From an uncultured Chitinophagaceae bacterium (GTDB lineage Bacteria; Bacteroidota; Bacteroidia; Chitinophagales; Chitinophagaceae), in assembly GCA_946885335.1 (NCBI GenBank), contig CAMPGG010000143.1, positions 1 through 8,386 of the forward strand: a DNA stretch of 8,386 bases. The letters are read 5' to 3'. A model generated the notes under the pieces. The model did not search any database. It saw only the letters and a list, made by a program, of their open reading frames with translations, and had not been told where the DNA came from. Below, in pieces: positions 1 to 5,860 of the stretch (position 1 is its first letter; each line of letters begins with the position of its first letter). A program made the position numbers and the translations under genes.

Positions 1-2
1 CG

Positions 3-1004
3 CAGCCTTTTATCAGCGGTGCTATCAGTAAGACCATCAACCTGCCAAATGAGGCGGTAGTTGAAGAAATCGCTGATTCATACCTGTTAAGCTGGCAGCT
101 GGGATTAAAAGCATGTGCATTATATCGCGATGGATCAAAACTCTCGCAGCCATTAAGTAATAAAAGCGATAAGAAGAAAAAGCAGAATGAGGCTGAAGAA
201 GAAAAAGAGGAAGTACCAACACCGGTAACCAAAAGCAATATTGTTGATATGAGCCAGCTGACGGTTGAAGAATTGCTGGAAGAAGTAAACAGGAGGGTAC
301 AAACAAGTGCCGATACAAAATTGAAACGCAAACTGGCTTCTATTGTTGAAAGAAGAGCACTACCGGCCAAGCGCAGGGGCTTTACACAAAAAGCCAAGAT
401 CAATGGACAGGCTGTATTTGTAAGAACCGGTGAATATGCCGATGGAACTTTGGGTGAGATCTTTATCGATATGGCTAAGGAAGGAGCCACCATGCGCAGC
501 ATGATGAACTGCTTTGCTATTTCCATTTCAATTGGTTTGCAATATGGTGTTCCTTTGGAGGAATTTGTTGACAAGTTTGCGTTTACCAAATTTGATCCGG
601 CCGGGTTTGTTGAGCACCCGAATATTAAATCAACCACTTCGATCGTAGACTTTATCTTCCGTGTATTAGGATATGAATATTTAGGACGTACTGACCTGGT
701 GCATGTATTGGACAAACCAGAAGTAATGAATACCGGTGAAGATGTTTGGGATGAACCGGTTTCCAGCCAGGACCAGGCAAAACCCTCGTCACCTGAATTA
801 TCAAGTTTGCGTATTGTATCTGGAGCAAATGCACCCGCAAAAAGAGCGGCTGTAAAACAAGAATCAAGTATGGATTCCGTAAACAGGGCGGCGCAATCAA
901 TGCAAAGCGATGCACCGGCTTGCAATACCTGCGGGCATATAACTGTACGCAGCGGAACCTGCTATAAATGTCTTAACTGTGGAAACAGTATGGGTTGCAG
1001 TTAA
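3..1004 (+). CDS. nrdJ: Adenosylcobalamin-dependent (class II) ribonucleotide reductase, C-terminal part, 5' partial
   Basis: The enzyme reduces ribonucleotides to deoxyribonucleotides using a radical generated from coenzyme B12. The open frame runs in from the window edge, giving 333 visible residues; an internal ATG at 249 is not the real start because coding continues upstream of it. The visible protein opens with the end of the catalytic barrel ([11 protein letters not shown], then [17 protein letters not shown], near residues 5-48), which is strongly typical of class II enzymes. A Lys/Glu-rich linker follows (about 50-70). Next comes a TSCPD-like domain (about 120-220; [18 protein letters not shown], then the [14 protein letters not shown] stretch). 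The C-terminus has CNTC, CYKC, LNC and a final GCS, six cysteines between residues 307 and 332. The family uses C-terminal cysteines as a thiol shuttle to re-reduce the active site, and CxxC pairs may bind zinc. The class assignment is firm; the N-terminal catalytic cysteines and B12 site lie outside the window. A terminator follows within 30 bases. Confidence 0.93.
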   Translation, partial: QPFISGAISKTINLPNEAVVEEIADSYLLSWQLGLKACALYRDGSKLSQPLSNKSDKKKKQNEAEEEKEEVPTPVTKSNIVDMSQLTVEELLEEVNRRVQTSADTKLKRKLASIVERRALPAKRRGFTQKAKINGQAVFVRTGEYADGTLGEIFIDMAKEGATMRSMMNCFAISISIGLQYGVPLEEFVDKFAFTKFDPAGFVEHPNIKSTTSIVDFIFRVLGYEYLGRTDLVHVLDKPEVMNTGEDVWDEPVSSQDQAKPSSPELSSLRIVSGANAPAKRAAVKQESSMDSVNRAAQSMQSDAPACNTCGHITVRSGTCYKCLNCGNSMGCS

Positions 1005-1030
1005 TGTGTTAACTGTGGTAAGTATAAAAG

Positions 1031-1059
1031 AAAAACCATCCCGCAAAGGATGGTTTTTT
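1031..1059. terminator. Bidirectional Rho-independent terminator between nrdJ and the clpX unit
   Basis: The arm AAAACCATCC and its complement GGATGGTTTT (core pairs 1034-1041 with 1048-1055) enclose a 6-base loop, CGCAAA. The right arm runs into TTTTTTC on the plus strand. Read on the minus strand the hairpin is followed by TTTTTCTTTTAT. It therefore can stop both the reductase transcript and the convergent minus-strand transcript that ends with the small ORF. Confidence 0.85.
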
Positions 1060-1083
1060 CTTTTTATAATTTTTTTAAAAGTG

Positions 1084-1233
1084 TTATTCTTTCCCGCCCA
1101 ATAAATTTCCTACCATACCTTCCATCATCGGGAACTTTTCTACTACAAAGTTCTTAATTGTTTCCAGTGCTTTTTCAGCTTGCTCTTCTGTTAATCCTGC
1201 TTCTGATTTTAACCTGTCAATTAATTCATCCAT
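1084..1233 (-). CDS. Small acidic helical protein of unknown function, 49 aa, downstream of clpX
   Basis: An ATG at 1233 opens a 49-codon frame ending in TAA at 1084, with only 45 bases between it and the clpX stop. The protein begins MDELIDRLKSEAGLTEEQAE, continues with an amphipathic helix (KALETIKNFVVEKFP) and ends in a glycine-containing tail (GNLLGGKE). The pattern looks like two helices joined by the turn GLTEEQ. It has no signal peptide, membrane segment or cysteine. It resembles short, usually unannotated Bacteroidota proteins with the same GLTEEQA turn, but I cannot assign a function. Support for it being real: coding-like composition, a gap that is otherwise unexplained, same-strand position behind clpX, and a terminator about 25 bases past its stop. 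A role with ClpXP is only suggested by position. Confidence 0.72.
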   Translation of the reverse strand: MDELIDRLKSEAGLTEEQAEKALETIKNFVVEKFPMMEGMVGNLLGGKE

Positions 1234-1278
1234 GTGTTTAAATTTTATTTTTTCTAAATTATAATTTGAGATTCTTAT

Positions 1279-2520
1279 TTAAGCAACCTTCAACAAACTG
1301 AGTTTGCTTTTTTCAAACTTGCGCTGTGCATATTTCATATCAAGATTGAATACTTTTTCTTTTGATGAAGGCAGTTCGTACATGGCATCGGTCAATATAC
1401 CTTCACAAATGCTTCTCAAACCTCTTGCACCTAATTTGTATTCAACCGCTTTTTCAACCATAAAATCGAGTACATCATCTTCAATTGTCAATGCAATGCC
1501 TTCCAGCTCAAATAACTTTTTATATTGTTTGATGAGTGCATTCCTTGGCTCTGTCAGGATGGCTCTTAAAGTTGGTGCATCCAGAGGATCCAGGTGTGTA
1601 ACAACCGGCAAACGACCCAATAATTCAGGGATCAAACCAAATGATTTCAAATCTGTAGCATTGATATAACGAAGCAGGTTCTTCTTCATGTCTTCCTGCA
1701 ATTCCTTATCAACGTTAAAGCCGATTGTATTGGTTTGTACACGGCGGGCAATCACCCGGTCAATACCATCAAATGCACCACCGCAAATAAATAATATATT
1801 CTGCGTATTTATTTTTATCAGTTTTTGTTCAGGATGTTTACGACCTCCCTGTGGTGGAACTAAAACATCGGTCCCTTCCAGCAATTTCAGCATGCCTTGT
1901 TGCACACCTTCACCACTTACATCACGGGTAATGGAAGGATTATCACCTTTACGGGCAATTTTATCAATTTCATCAATGTAAACAATGCCGCGTTCTGCAG
2001 CTGTAACATCATAATTGCACACCTGAAGCAAACGGGTAAGAATGCTTTCAACATCTTCACCAACATAACCTGATTCTGTAAATACGGTTGCATCTACAAT
2101 AGCGAAAGGAACATTTAATAAACGGGCAATTGTTTTAGCCAATAATGTTTTACCTGTTCCGGTTTCACCAACCATGATGATATTGCTTTTTTCAATCTCA
2201 ACATCATTCTGCGGGTTTTCAACTTGTTTTTGTTGTAAACGTTTGTAGTGATTGTAAACGGCTACTGATAAAACTTTTTTGGCATCTTCCTGGCCGATCA
2301 CATATTCATCCAAAAACTTTTTCATCTCCATCGGTTTTTTTACCGAAAGTTTAAAAGCGGTTGATGAATTTTCATCCTTCACTACCAATTCCTGTTCTAT
2401 TATTTCACGTGCATGTTCTACACAGTTTTCACATATATGTCCTTCCTGTCCGGCAATAAGGATTTTAACCTCATCCCGGCTTCGACCGCAGAAAGAACAA
2501 TGTAAGGGTGTTTTTGCCAT
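1279..2520 (-). CDS. clpX: ATP-dependent Clp protease, ATP-binding (unfoldase) subunit ClpX
   Basis: ClpX is a hexameric AAA+ unfoldase in the cytoplasm that recognises tagged or specific substrates and threads them into the ClpP chamber. The 413 residues are the usual family length. The N-terminal zinc-binding domain has C8-x2-C11 and C30-x2-C33. Walker A is GETGTGKT (118-125). The pore loop GYVG is at 151-154. Walker B is IVYIDE with D183-E184. The RKH pore loop is at 227-229. The IGF tripeptide that docks into ClpP is at 266-268. The arginine-finger region is ELLGRLP (R303) and sensor 2 is GARGLRS (364-370, R367). All key elements are intact, so a working, ClpP-coupled unfoldase is expected. 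The ATG at 2520 is well placed because the zinc domain starts right after it; there is no Shine-Dalgarno motif. The gene follows the second clpP by 110 bases, which contain a hairpin terminator and a promoter-like box, so it may be transcribed apart from the clpP pair. Confidence 0.98.
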   Translation of the reverse strand: MAKTPLHCSFCGRSRDEVKILIAGQEGHICENCVEHAREIIEQELVVKDENSSTAFKLSVKKPMEMKKFLDEYVIGQEDAKKVLSVAVYNHYKRLQQKQVENPQNDVEIEKSNIIMVGETGTGKTLLAKTIARLLNVPFAIVDATVFTESGYVGEDVESILTRLLQVCNYDVTAAERGIVYIDEIDKIARKGDNPSITRDVSGEGVQQGMLKLLEGTDVLVPPQGGRKHPEQKLIKINTQNILFICGGAFDGIDRVIARRVQTNTIGFNVDKELQEDMKKNLLRYINATDLKSFGLIPELLGRLPVVTHLDPLDAPTLRAILTEPRNALIKQYKKLFELEGIALTIEDDVLDFMVEKAVEYKLGARGLRSICEGILTDAMYELPSSKEKVFNLDMKYAQRKFEKSKLSLLKVA

Positions 2521-2556
2521 CTGATTTTTTTAAAGTTGCTTTTTAAAGCATTATTG

Positions 2557-2564
2557 CAAAATTA
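2557..2564 (-). promoter_or_regulatory. Candidate -7 box of a clpX promoter (TAATTTTG)
   Basis: On the minus strand the sequence TAATTTTG matches the Bacteroidota -7 consensus TAnnTTTG exactly. It sits 36 bases before the clpX ATG, which would give a leader of about 30 bases. No good TTG/TTTG -33 element is present, since that position is taken by the upstream hairpin. The A/T-rich setting makes a chance match possible. Confidence 0.45.
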
Positions 2565-2565
2565 T

Positions 2566-2592
2566 AAAAACCGCCGGGTTATGGCGGTTTTA
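2566..2592 (-). terminator. Hairpin terminator after the second clpP, upstream of clpX
   Basis: The arms AAAACCGCC (2567-2575) and GGCGGTTTT (2583-2591) form a perfect 9-bp stem with a 7-base loop. On the minus strand the stem is followed by TTTTTATAATTTTG, a reasonable U-tract. It lies about 40 bases past the clpP stop at 2631 and immediately before the clpX promoter-like box. It could be a full terminator or an attenuator that lowers read-through into clpX. Confidence 0.7.
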
Positions 2593-2630
2593 TTTGGATT
2601 TAATATGTTAATGAAGTGGGTATTAACCTG

Positions 2631-3263
2631 TTAAAGCTTGGTAACCAGTTTATCGGCAATACCATATGCAATCGCTTCTTCCGCATTCATCCAGTAATCG
2701 CGGTCAAAGTCTCTCATGATCTGGTCAAAAGTTTTATTGCAATTCTCCGCTAAAATACGGGCACCTAATTCTTTTACTTTTTTGGTTTGCACGGCTTGTA
2801 TTTCCAGGTCGCTGCTAACTCCCTGAATATATCCGCCTAAGCTTGGCTGGTGTATCATCACTTCACCATGAGGGTAAATATATCGATGACCTTTTTTACC
2901 GCCACTTAATAAAATACTTCCCATGGAAGCGGCAAGACCCATACAAATTGTACTCACAGGAGAGCTCATCATGCGCATGGTATCATAGATCACCATACCA
3001 CTGGTTACCACGCCACCCGGGCTATTGATATAAAATTTTATTTCTTCTCCTGGTTTATCCGCATCAAGCAAAAGCATTTTCGCTACTACATCACGGGCCG
3101 ATTTATCATCTACAATTCCCCACAGGTGAACTTGTCTTTTTTCAAAAAAATACTTTTCTAAACGTTTGTTGAACATCCTGAGATCGGAGTCGGGTCTTTC
3201 TTCTTTTTCTTCTGCCGGTTCTTCATTCATCCAGCCGTTATATAAAAAATGTTTTGGAGACAT
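2631..3263 (-). CDS. clpP: ATP-dependent Clp protease proteolytic subunit, second paralogue (ClpP2)
   Basis: This is a serine peptidase of family S14 that forms heptameric rings and degrades proteins fed by ClpX. The protein has 210 residues. The catalytic triad is complete: S113 in GLAASMGS, H138 in MIHQP and D189 in FDRDYW. The substrate-strand motif YINSPGG is at 78-84. It departs from typical ClpP in two ways. First, the N-terminus is acidic (PAEEKEERPDSD) and lacks the usual DIYSRLL segment and obvious processing site. Second, H138 to D189 is 51 residues instead of the 49 in E. coli ClpP and in the upstream paralogue, because of a two-residue insertion in the handle (SLGGYIQGVSSDLEI). 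The start at 3263 is the most upstream ATG; M12 (base 3230) is a possible alternative. It lies 53 bases behind the first clpP with no terminator between them, so the pair is probably cotranscribed. Confidence 0.95.
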   Translation of the reverse strand: MSPKHFLYNGWMNEEPAEEKEERPDSDLRMFNKRLEKYFFEKRQVHLWGIVDDKSARDVVAKMLLLDADKPGEEIKFYINSPGGVVTSGMVIYDTMRMMSSPVSTICMGLAASMGSILLSGGKKGHRYIYPHGEVMIHQPSLGGYIQGVSSDLEIQAVQTKKVKELGARILAENCNKTFDQIMRDFDRDYWMNAEEAIAYGIADKLVTKL

Positions 3264-3316
3264 AACTGGTAATTTGTTTAATTATTTAATGGAAGATTTT
3301 GTTATCAAACCAAAAT

Positions 3317-4015
3317 CTATAATAATTCCTTTTTATCTTTTTTAGGATTTGTCAATAACACTTCATCAACCAATCCATATTCTTTTGCTTCAGGCGCTGT
3401 AAGCCAGTGGTCGCGTTCAAAATCCTTTTCAATTTCGGCAATGCTTTTCCCGGAATGATGATTTACGATATCGTACAATTCTCTTTTGAGTTTGCGTATT
3501 TCGTTCACCGTTATTTCAATATCACTGGCTTGTCCGCCAATGGCTCCACTGGGTTGGTGCATCATGATACGTGCATGCTTAAGCGCAGCACGTTTACCTT
3601 TTGTACCGGCAGCCAGTAAAACGGAAGCCATTGAGGCTGCCATACCAATACAAATGGTTGCTACATCCGGAGACACGTATTGCATGGTATCATATAAACC
3701 CAGGCCTGCGTAAACACTTCCACCAGGTGAATTGATATACATATTGATATCACGGGTTCTGTCAGTTGAATCAAGGAAAAGTAACTGTGCTGTAACAATG
3801 TTTGCCACTTCATCATTGATTGGATAGCCAAGGAAGATGATACGATCCATCATCAGGCGGCTGTAAACATCCATAACCGCCACATTCATGGGCCTTTCTT
3901 CAATAATGTTTGGCGTTAAAGCCGTAACCATGTGTTTTGTATAACTATCTAATGTATTGCTGCTAATACCACGGTGTTTAACCGCATATTTTTCAAATTC
4001 TGAATTAAAGCTCAT
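3317..4015 (-). CDS. clpP: ATP-dependent Clp protease proteolytic subunit, first paralogue (ClpP1)
   Basis: This is the more canonical ClpP of the pair, a cytoplasmic S14 serine peptidase that partners with ClpX. It has 232 residues, including an N-terminal extension of about 35-45 residues before the usual core start (MDVYSRLMMDRIIFLG, 48-63). That extension probably holds a propeptide removed by self-processing, as is known for ClpP. The YINSPGG motif is at 93-99. The catalytic triad is S128 (GMAASMAS), H153 (MMHQPSG) and D202 (FERDHWL), with spacings of 25 and 49 residues that equal those of E. coli ClpP. The C-terminus is lysine-rich (NPKKDKKELL). The gene follows tig in the classical order, but a hairpin lies between them and a promoter-like pair precedes its ATG, so it may head a clpP1-clpP2 unit. 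No Shine-Dalgarno motif is seen. Confidence 0.96.
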   Translation of the reverse strand: MSFNSEFEKYAVKHRGISSNTLDSYTKHMVTALTPNIIEERPMNVAVMDVYSRLMMDRIIFLGYPINDEVANIVTAQLLFLDSTDRTRDINMYINSPGGSVYAGLGLYDTMQYVSPDVATICIGMAASMASVLLAAGTKGKRAALKHARIMMHQPSGAIGGQASDIEITVNEIRKLKRELYDIVNHHSGKSIAEIEKDFERDHWLTAPEAKEYGLVDEVLLTNPKKDKKELL

Positions 4016-4047
4016 ATGGGAAATTTTATTCTGAGTATTTAGTTAAT

Positions 4048-4078
4048 CAAATATCCGTCCAAATGCCAAAACCGCAAA
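4048..4078 (-). promoter_or_regulatory. Candidate promoter of the clpP pair (TTTG-N19-GATATTTG)
   Basis: On the minus strand TTTG (4078-4075) is followed after 19 bases by GATATTTG (4055-4048). This resembles the Bacteroidota -33 TTTG / -7 TAnnTTTG arrangement with one mismatch, at the first base of the -7 box. It lies about 35-60 bases upstream of the ClpP1 start and downstream of the hairpin that follows tig. The call rests on consensus and spacing only. Confidence 0.4.
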
Positions 4079-4105
4079 ATAAGTTGACAAGATGGCTGAA
4101 TAAAT

Positions 4106-4140
4106 GAAAAAGGTTGACCAGGACACTGATCAACCTTTTC
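4106..4140 (-). terminator. Hairpin terminator after tig
   Basis: The arms AAAAGGTTGA (4108-4117) and TCAACCTTTT (4130-4139) form a 10-bp stem. An inner CAG/CTG pairing (4119-4121 with 4126-4128) extends it after a single mismatch and closes a 4-base loop. On the minus strand the hairpin is followed by TTTTTCATTTATT, consistent with Rho-independent termination about 18 bases past the tig stop. It probably separates tig from clpP transcription, fully or in part. Confidence 0.75.
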
Positions 4141-4157
4141 TTTCAATTCTTTATTTA

Positions 4158-5531
4158 TTAATGCTGATGACTGTGTTCATCTATGATCTTAGTGAATTCA
4201 TCGGCCGCAATTTTCTTTTCAGTTGCATTTACTTTTCCTTCTGCCCATTCAAAAATTCTTTGGGTTTGAATGCGATGGTAAGCATCTTCTACAAATTTGC
4301 GATCCTTCATCATTTTATCTACATATTCTTTTATCCAGTCCTGTTCTTCATCCATACCACTCATGCCCATATAACCAAATAGTTGTTGTTTGGCCAGGTT
4401 GCGGATATCATCTGGATTTACCTGGATATCATTTTCATTTACCAGTTTCTCAGCAATCAATGTCCATTTTAACTGGTTGGTGAAAGAAGGGAATTCTGTT
4501 TCAACCTGTTCTTCTGTTTTTGGCGTTTCTCCCTGTGATTGCATCCATTTTTTCAAAAAGTTTTCAGGGAATGCAATGTTGGTATTATCAAGCAAATAAT
4601 GATAAACCTGGTCATGAACCTGGTTAGTAGCCTGGCTATCCCAGTATTTTTCAATTTCAGATTTTATCTGGTTTTTAAATTCTTCGGTTGTTGTAATATC
4701 CAGGTTTGGATAGAGTTGTTTAAAAAACTCTTCATTCAATTCCTTTTTTTCAACCAGGCCAACCTTAGTGATTACAACTTTGAAATATTTTTCTGCATCT
4801 GCAGGATTGTCTTTATTCAATCCTAAATCACTCAAAATCCATTCTCTTTCTTTTTCATCAAATGCTTCTTTGAGCTGGATCACAAACGAATCGCCCACTT
4901 TTTTACCAATCAAGCCCGGACGGGTGCTTTCACTAAAATATTTTACCAATACAGAATTGTCTTTTGTTATGCCGCCTTCAACTTCATTTCCATCCGCATC
5001 AGATTCAATAAAGTTTATGTTCAACACGTTTTCATCGCCTTCCACTGCATCCACATCTTTCATATTGCCGGAACGATTCTGCAAACGTTCAATTTCGGCA
5101 TTGATCATTTCTTCAGTTGCTTCAACTTTGTAACGGGTGAAGTTTCCTTTGGAAAGATCTGCCAGTTCAAATTCAGGCTTAACGCCAACTTCGAACGAAA
5201 ATGAATAATCTACCGGGTTGTTTACATCCAGGTTCTGTAAATTAAAATCAAGCGGAAGGGGCTGGGCAAATATTTCCAGCTTTTCATTTTGCAAATAGGT
5301 ATTCAGTTCGCGGTCAACGGTGCGAAGCACTTCATCCGTTAAAACAGAACTGCCATACATTTTTTTGATTAACCCGGCAGGAACCATGCCTTTTCTGAAA
5401 CCAGGTATATTGGCTTTCTTACTATGTTCTTTTAATGCTTTTTCAAAAGCAGGAAGATAATCTGATTTGTCAATCGACACGATCAGTTTATCATGTTGCA
5501 ATCCAATATTTTCTTTGGTAATTGTTGCCAT
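4158..5531 (-). CDS. tig: Trigger factor, ribosome-associated chaperone
   Basis: Trigger factor binds near the ribosomal exit tunnel and shelters nascent chains. The protein has 457 residues, slightly longer than the roughly 430 of E. coli. The N-terminal ribosome-binding domain (about 1-120) carries the signature NIPGFRKGMVPAGLIKKMYG at 41-60, with F45-R46-K47 as the ribosome contact. A middle FKBP-like region (about 155-258) is recognisable from VLNINF, EVEGG and RPGLIGKKVGDSFVI. It is divergent, however, and replaces the usual FPEEY segment with a longer charged stretch (about 222-248). The helical C-terminal chaperone domain covers about 262-445 and the protein ends in a His-rich tail (HSHQH). 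The ATG at 5531 fits the family start. Upstream on the same strand is tRNA-Leu, with a strong hairpin in between; clpP follows 142 bases downstream behind a terminator. Prolyl isomerase activity is uncertain, while the chaperone assignment is firm. Confidence 0.97.
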   Translation of the reverse strand: MATITKENIGLQHDKLIVSIDKSDYLPAFEKALKEHSKKANIPGFRKGMVPAGLIKKMYGSSVLTDEVLRTVDRELNTYLQNEKLEIFAQPLPLDFNLQNLDVNNPVDYSFSFEVGVKPEFELADLSKGNFTRYKVEATEEMINAEIERLQNRSGNMKDVDAVEGDENVLNINFIESDADGNEVEGGITKDNSVLVKYFSESTRPGLIGKKVGDSFVIQLKEAFDEKEREWILSDLGLNKDNPADAEKYFKVVITKVGLVEKKELNEEFFKQLYPNLDITTTEEFKNQIKSEIEKYWDSQATNQVHDQVYHYLLDNTNIAFPENFLKKWMQSQGETPKTEEQVETEFPSFTNQLKWTLIAEKLVNENDIQVNPDDIRNLAKQQLFGYMGMSGMDEEQDWIKEYVDKMMKDRKFVEDAYHRIQTQRIFEWAEGKVNATEKKIAADEFTKIIDEHSHQH

Positions 5532-5557
5532 GTATGTAAGTTGATAAGATAATTAGG

Positions 5558-5588
5558 TGAAATGTTGATCACGGGGATCAACATTTCA
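5558..5588 (-). terminator. Perfect 13-bp hairpin between tRNA-Leu and tig
   Basis: The arms 5558-5570 (TGAAATGTTGATC) and 5576-5588 are perfectly complementary around a 5-base loop (ACGGG). The hairpin starts 8 bases past the tRNA end and lies 27 bases before the tig ATG. On the minus strand it is followed by ACCTAATTATC rather than a clean U-run. It may therefore be a weak terminator, a processing signal for the tRNA 3' end, or a structure in the tig leader. The structure is certain; its role is inferred. Confidence 0.6.
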
Positions 5589-5595
5589 ACCTTTG

Positions 5596-5677
5596 TGCGG
5601 ATGGAGGGACTCGAACCCCCATGCCTCGCGGCACCAGATCCTAAGTCTGGCGTGTCTACCAATTTCACCACATCCGC
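5596..5677 (-). tRNA. tRNA-Leu (anticodon UAG)
   Basis: On the minus strand GCGGATG (from 5677) pairs with CATCCGC (ending at 5597) as a perfect 7-bp acceptor stem, with A at 5596 as the discriminator base. The anticodon arm is CCAGA-CTTAGGA-TCTGG, giving anticodon TAG (5643-5641), which reads CUA and, with wobble, other CUN leucine codons. A long variable arm (TGCC-GCGA-GGCA) marks it as a class II tRNA, as expected for Leu. The T arm is GGGGG-TTCGAGT-CCCTC with one G-U pair. The 3' CCA is not encoded and must be added after transcription. The gene is divergent from rel and lies directly upstream of tig on the same strand. Confidence 0.97.
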
Positions 5678-5720
5678 TTCACTTTCTGAAAACCCATATT
5701 GGGGTTCCAAATTCGGGCTG

Positions 5721-5728
5721 CAAATGTA
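5721..5728 (-). promoter_or_regulatory. Candidate -7 box of the tRNA-Leu promoter (TACATTTG)
   Basis: TACATTTG on the minus strand matches the Bacteroidota -7 consensus TAnnTTTG exactly and lies 43 bases before the tRNA 5' end, leaving a leader of about 35 bases to be trimmed by RNase P. A convincing -33 TTTG at the usual distance is not visible. Because no comparable box lies between the tRNA and tig, this promoter may also serve tig. Confidence 0.55.
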
Positions 5729-5860
5729 GGGGCTTTTATTCACTTTATAAAAGCTTCAAAAGATTCTTTCGCGGTAGATTTTAAATTTAACGAAACAATT
5801 TTAATCGTAAATTATAGGTTGCAGGTAACATCAACGTAAATTCGTGTAGCACAATAATAT

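Noticed and set aside
249..1004. ATG at 249 as the start of a separate gene
   Set aside because: The frame is open and clearly homologous to class II ribonucleotide reductase all the way from base 3, so this Met is internal.
1304..1669. Plus-strand ORFs inside clpX, the clpP genes and tig
   Set aside because: They are antisense shadows of well-conserved proteins, with no family resemblance and no sensible start context.
2537..2550. Small hairpin TGCTTT/AAAGCA in the clpX leader as a riboswitch or thermometer
   Set aside because: The stem is six weak base pairs at most, does not cover the start codon, and is expected by chance in A/T-rich DNA.
5691..5706. AACCC...GGGTT inverted repeat in the tRNA leader as an operator
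   Set aside because: Only five pairs, with no second copy or known binding motif nearby; it may just be part of the leader.
5483..5743. Open frame of 86 residues covering the tRNA region on the minus strand
   Set aside because: It runs straight through a complete tRNA-Leu gene and into the tig start; the GGSSPSIR-type peptide is a familiar false translation of a tRNA.
5837..5844. TAAATTCG upstream of rel as a -7 promoter box
   Set aside because: It has one mismatch to TAnnTTTG and the nearest TTG is only 15 bases upstream, and other one-mismatch boxes (TAGATTTT at 5775) occur nearby in the A/T-rich leader, so no single site can be chosen.
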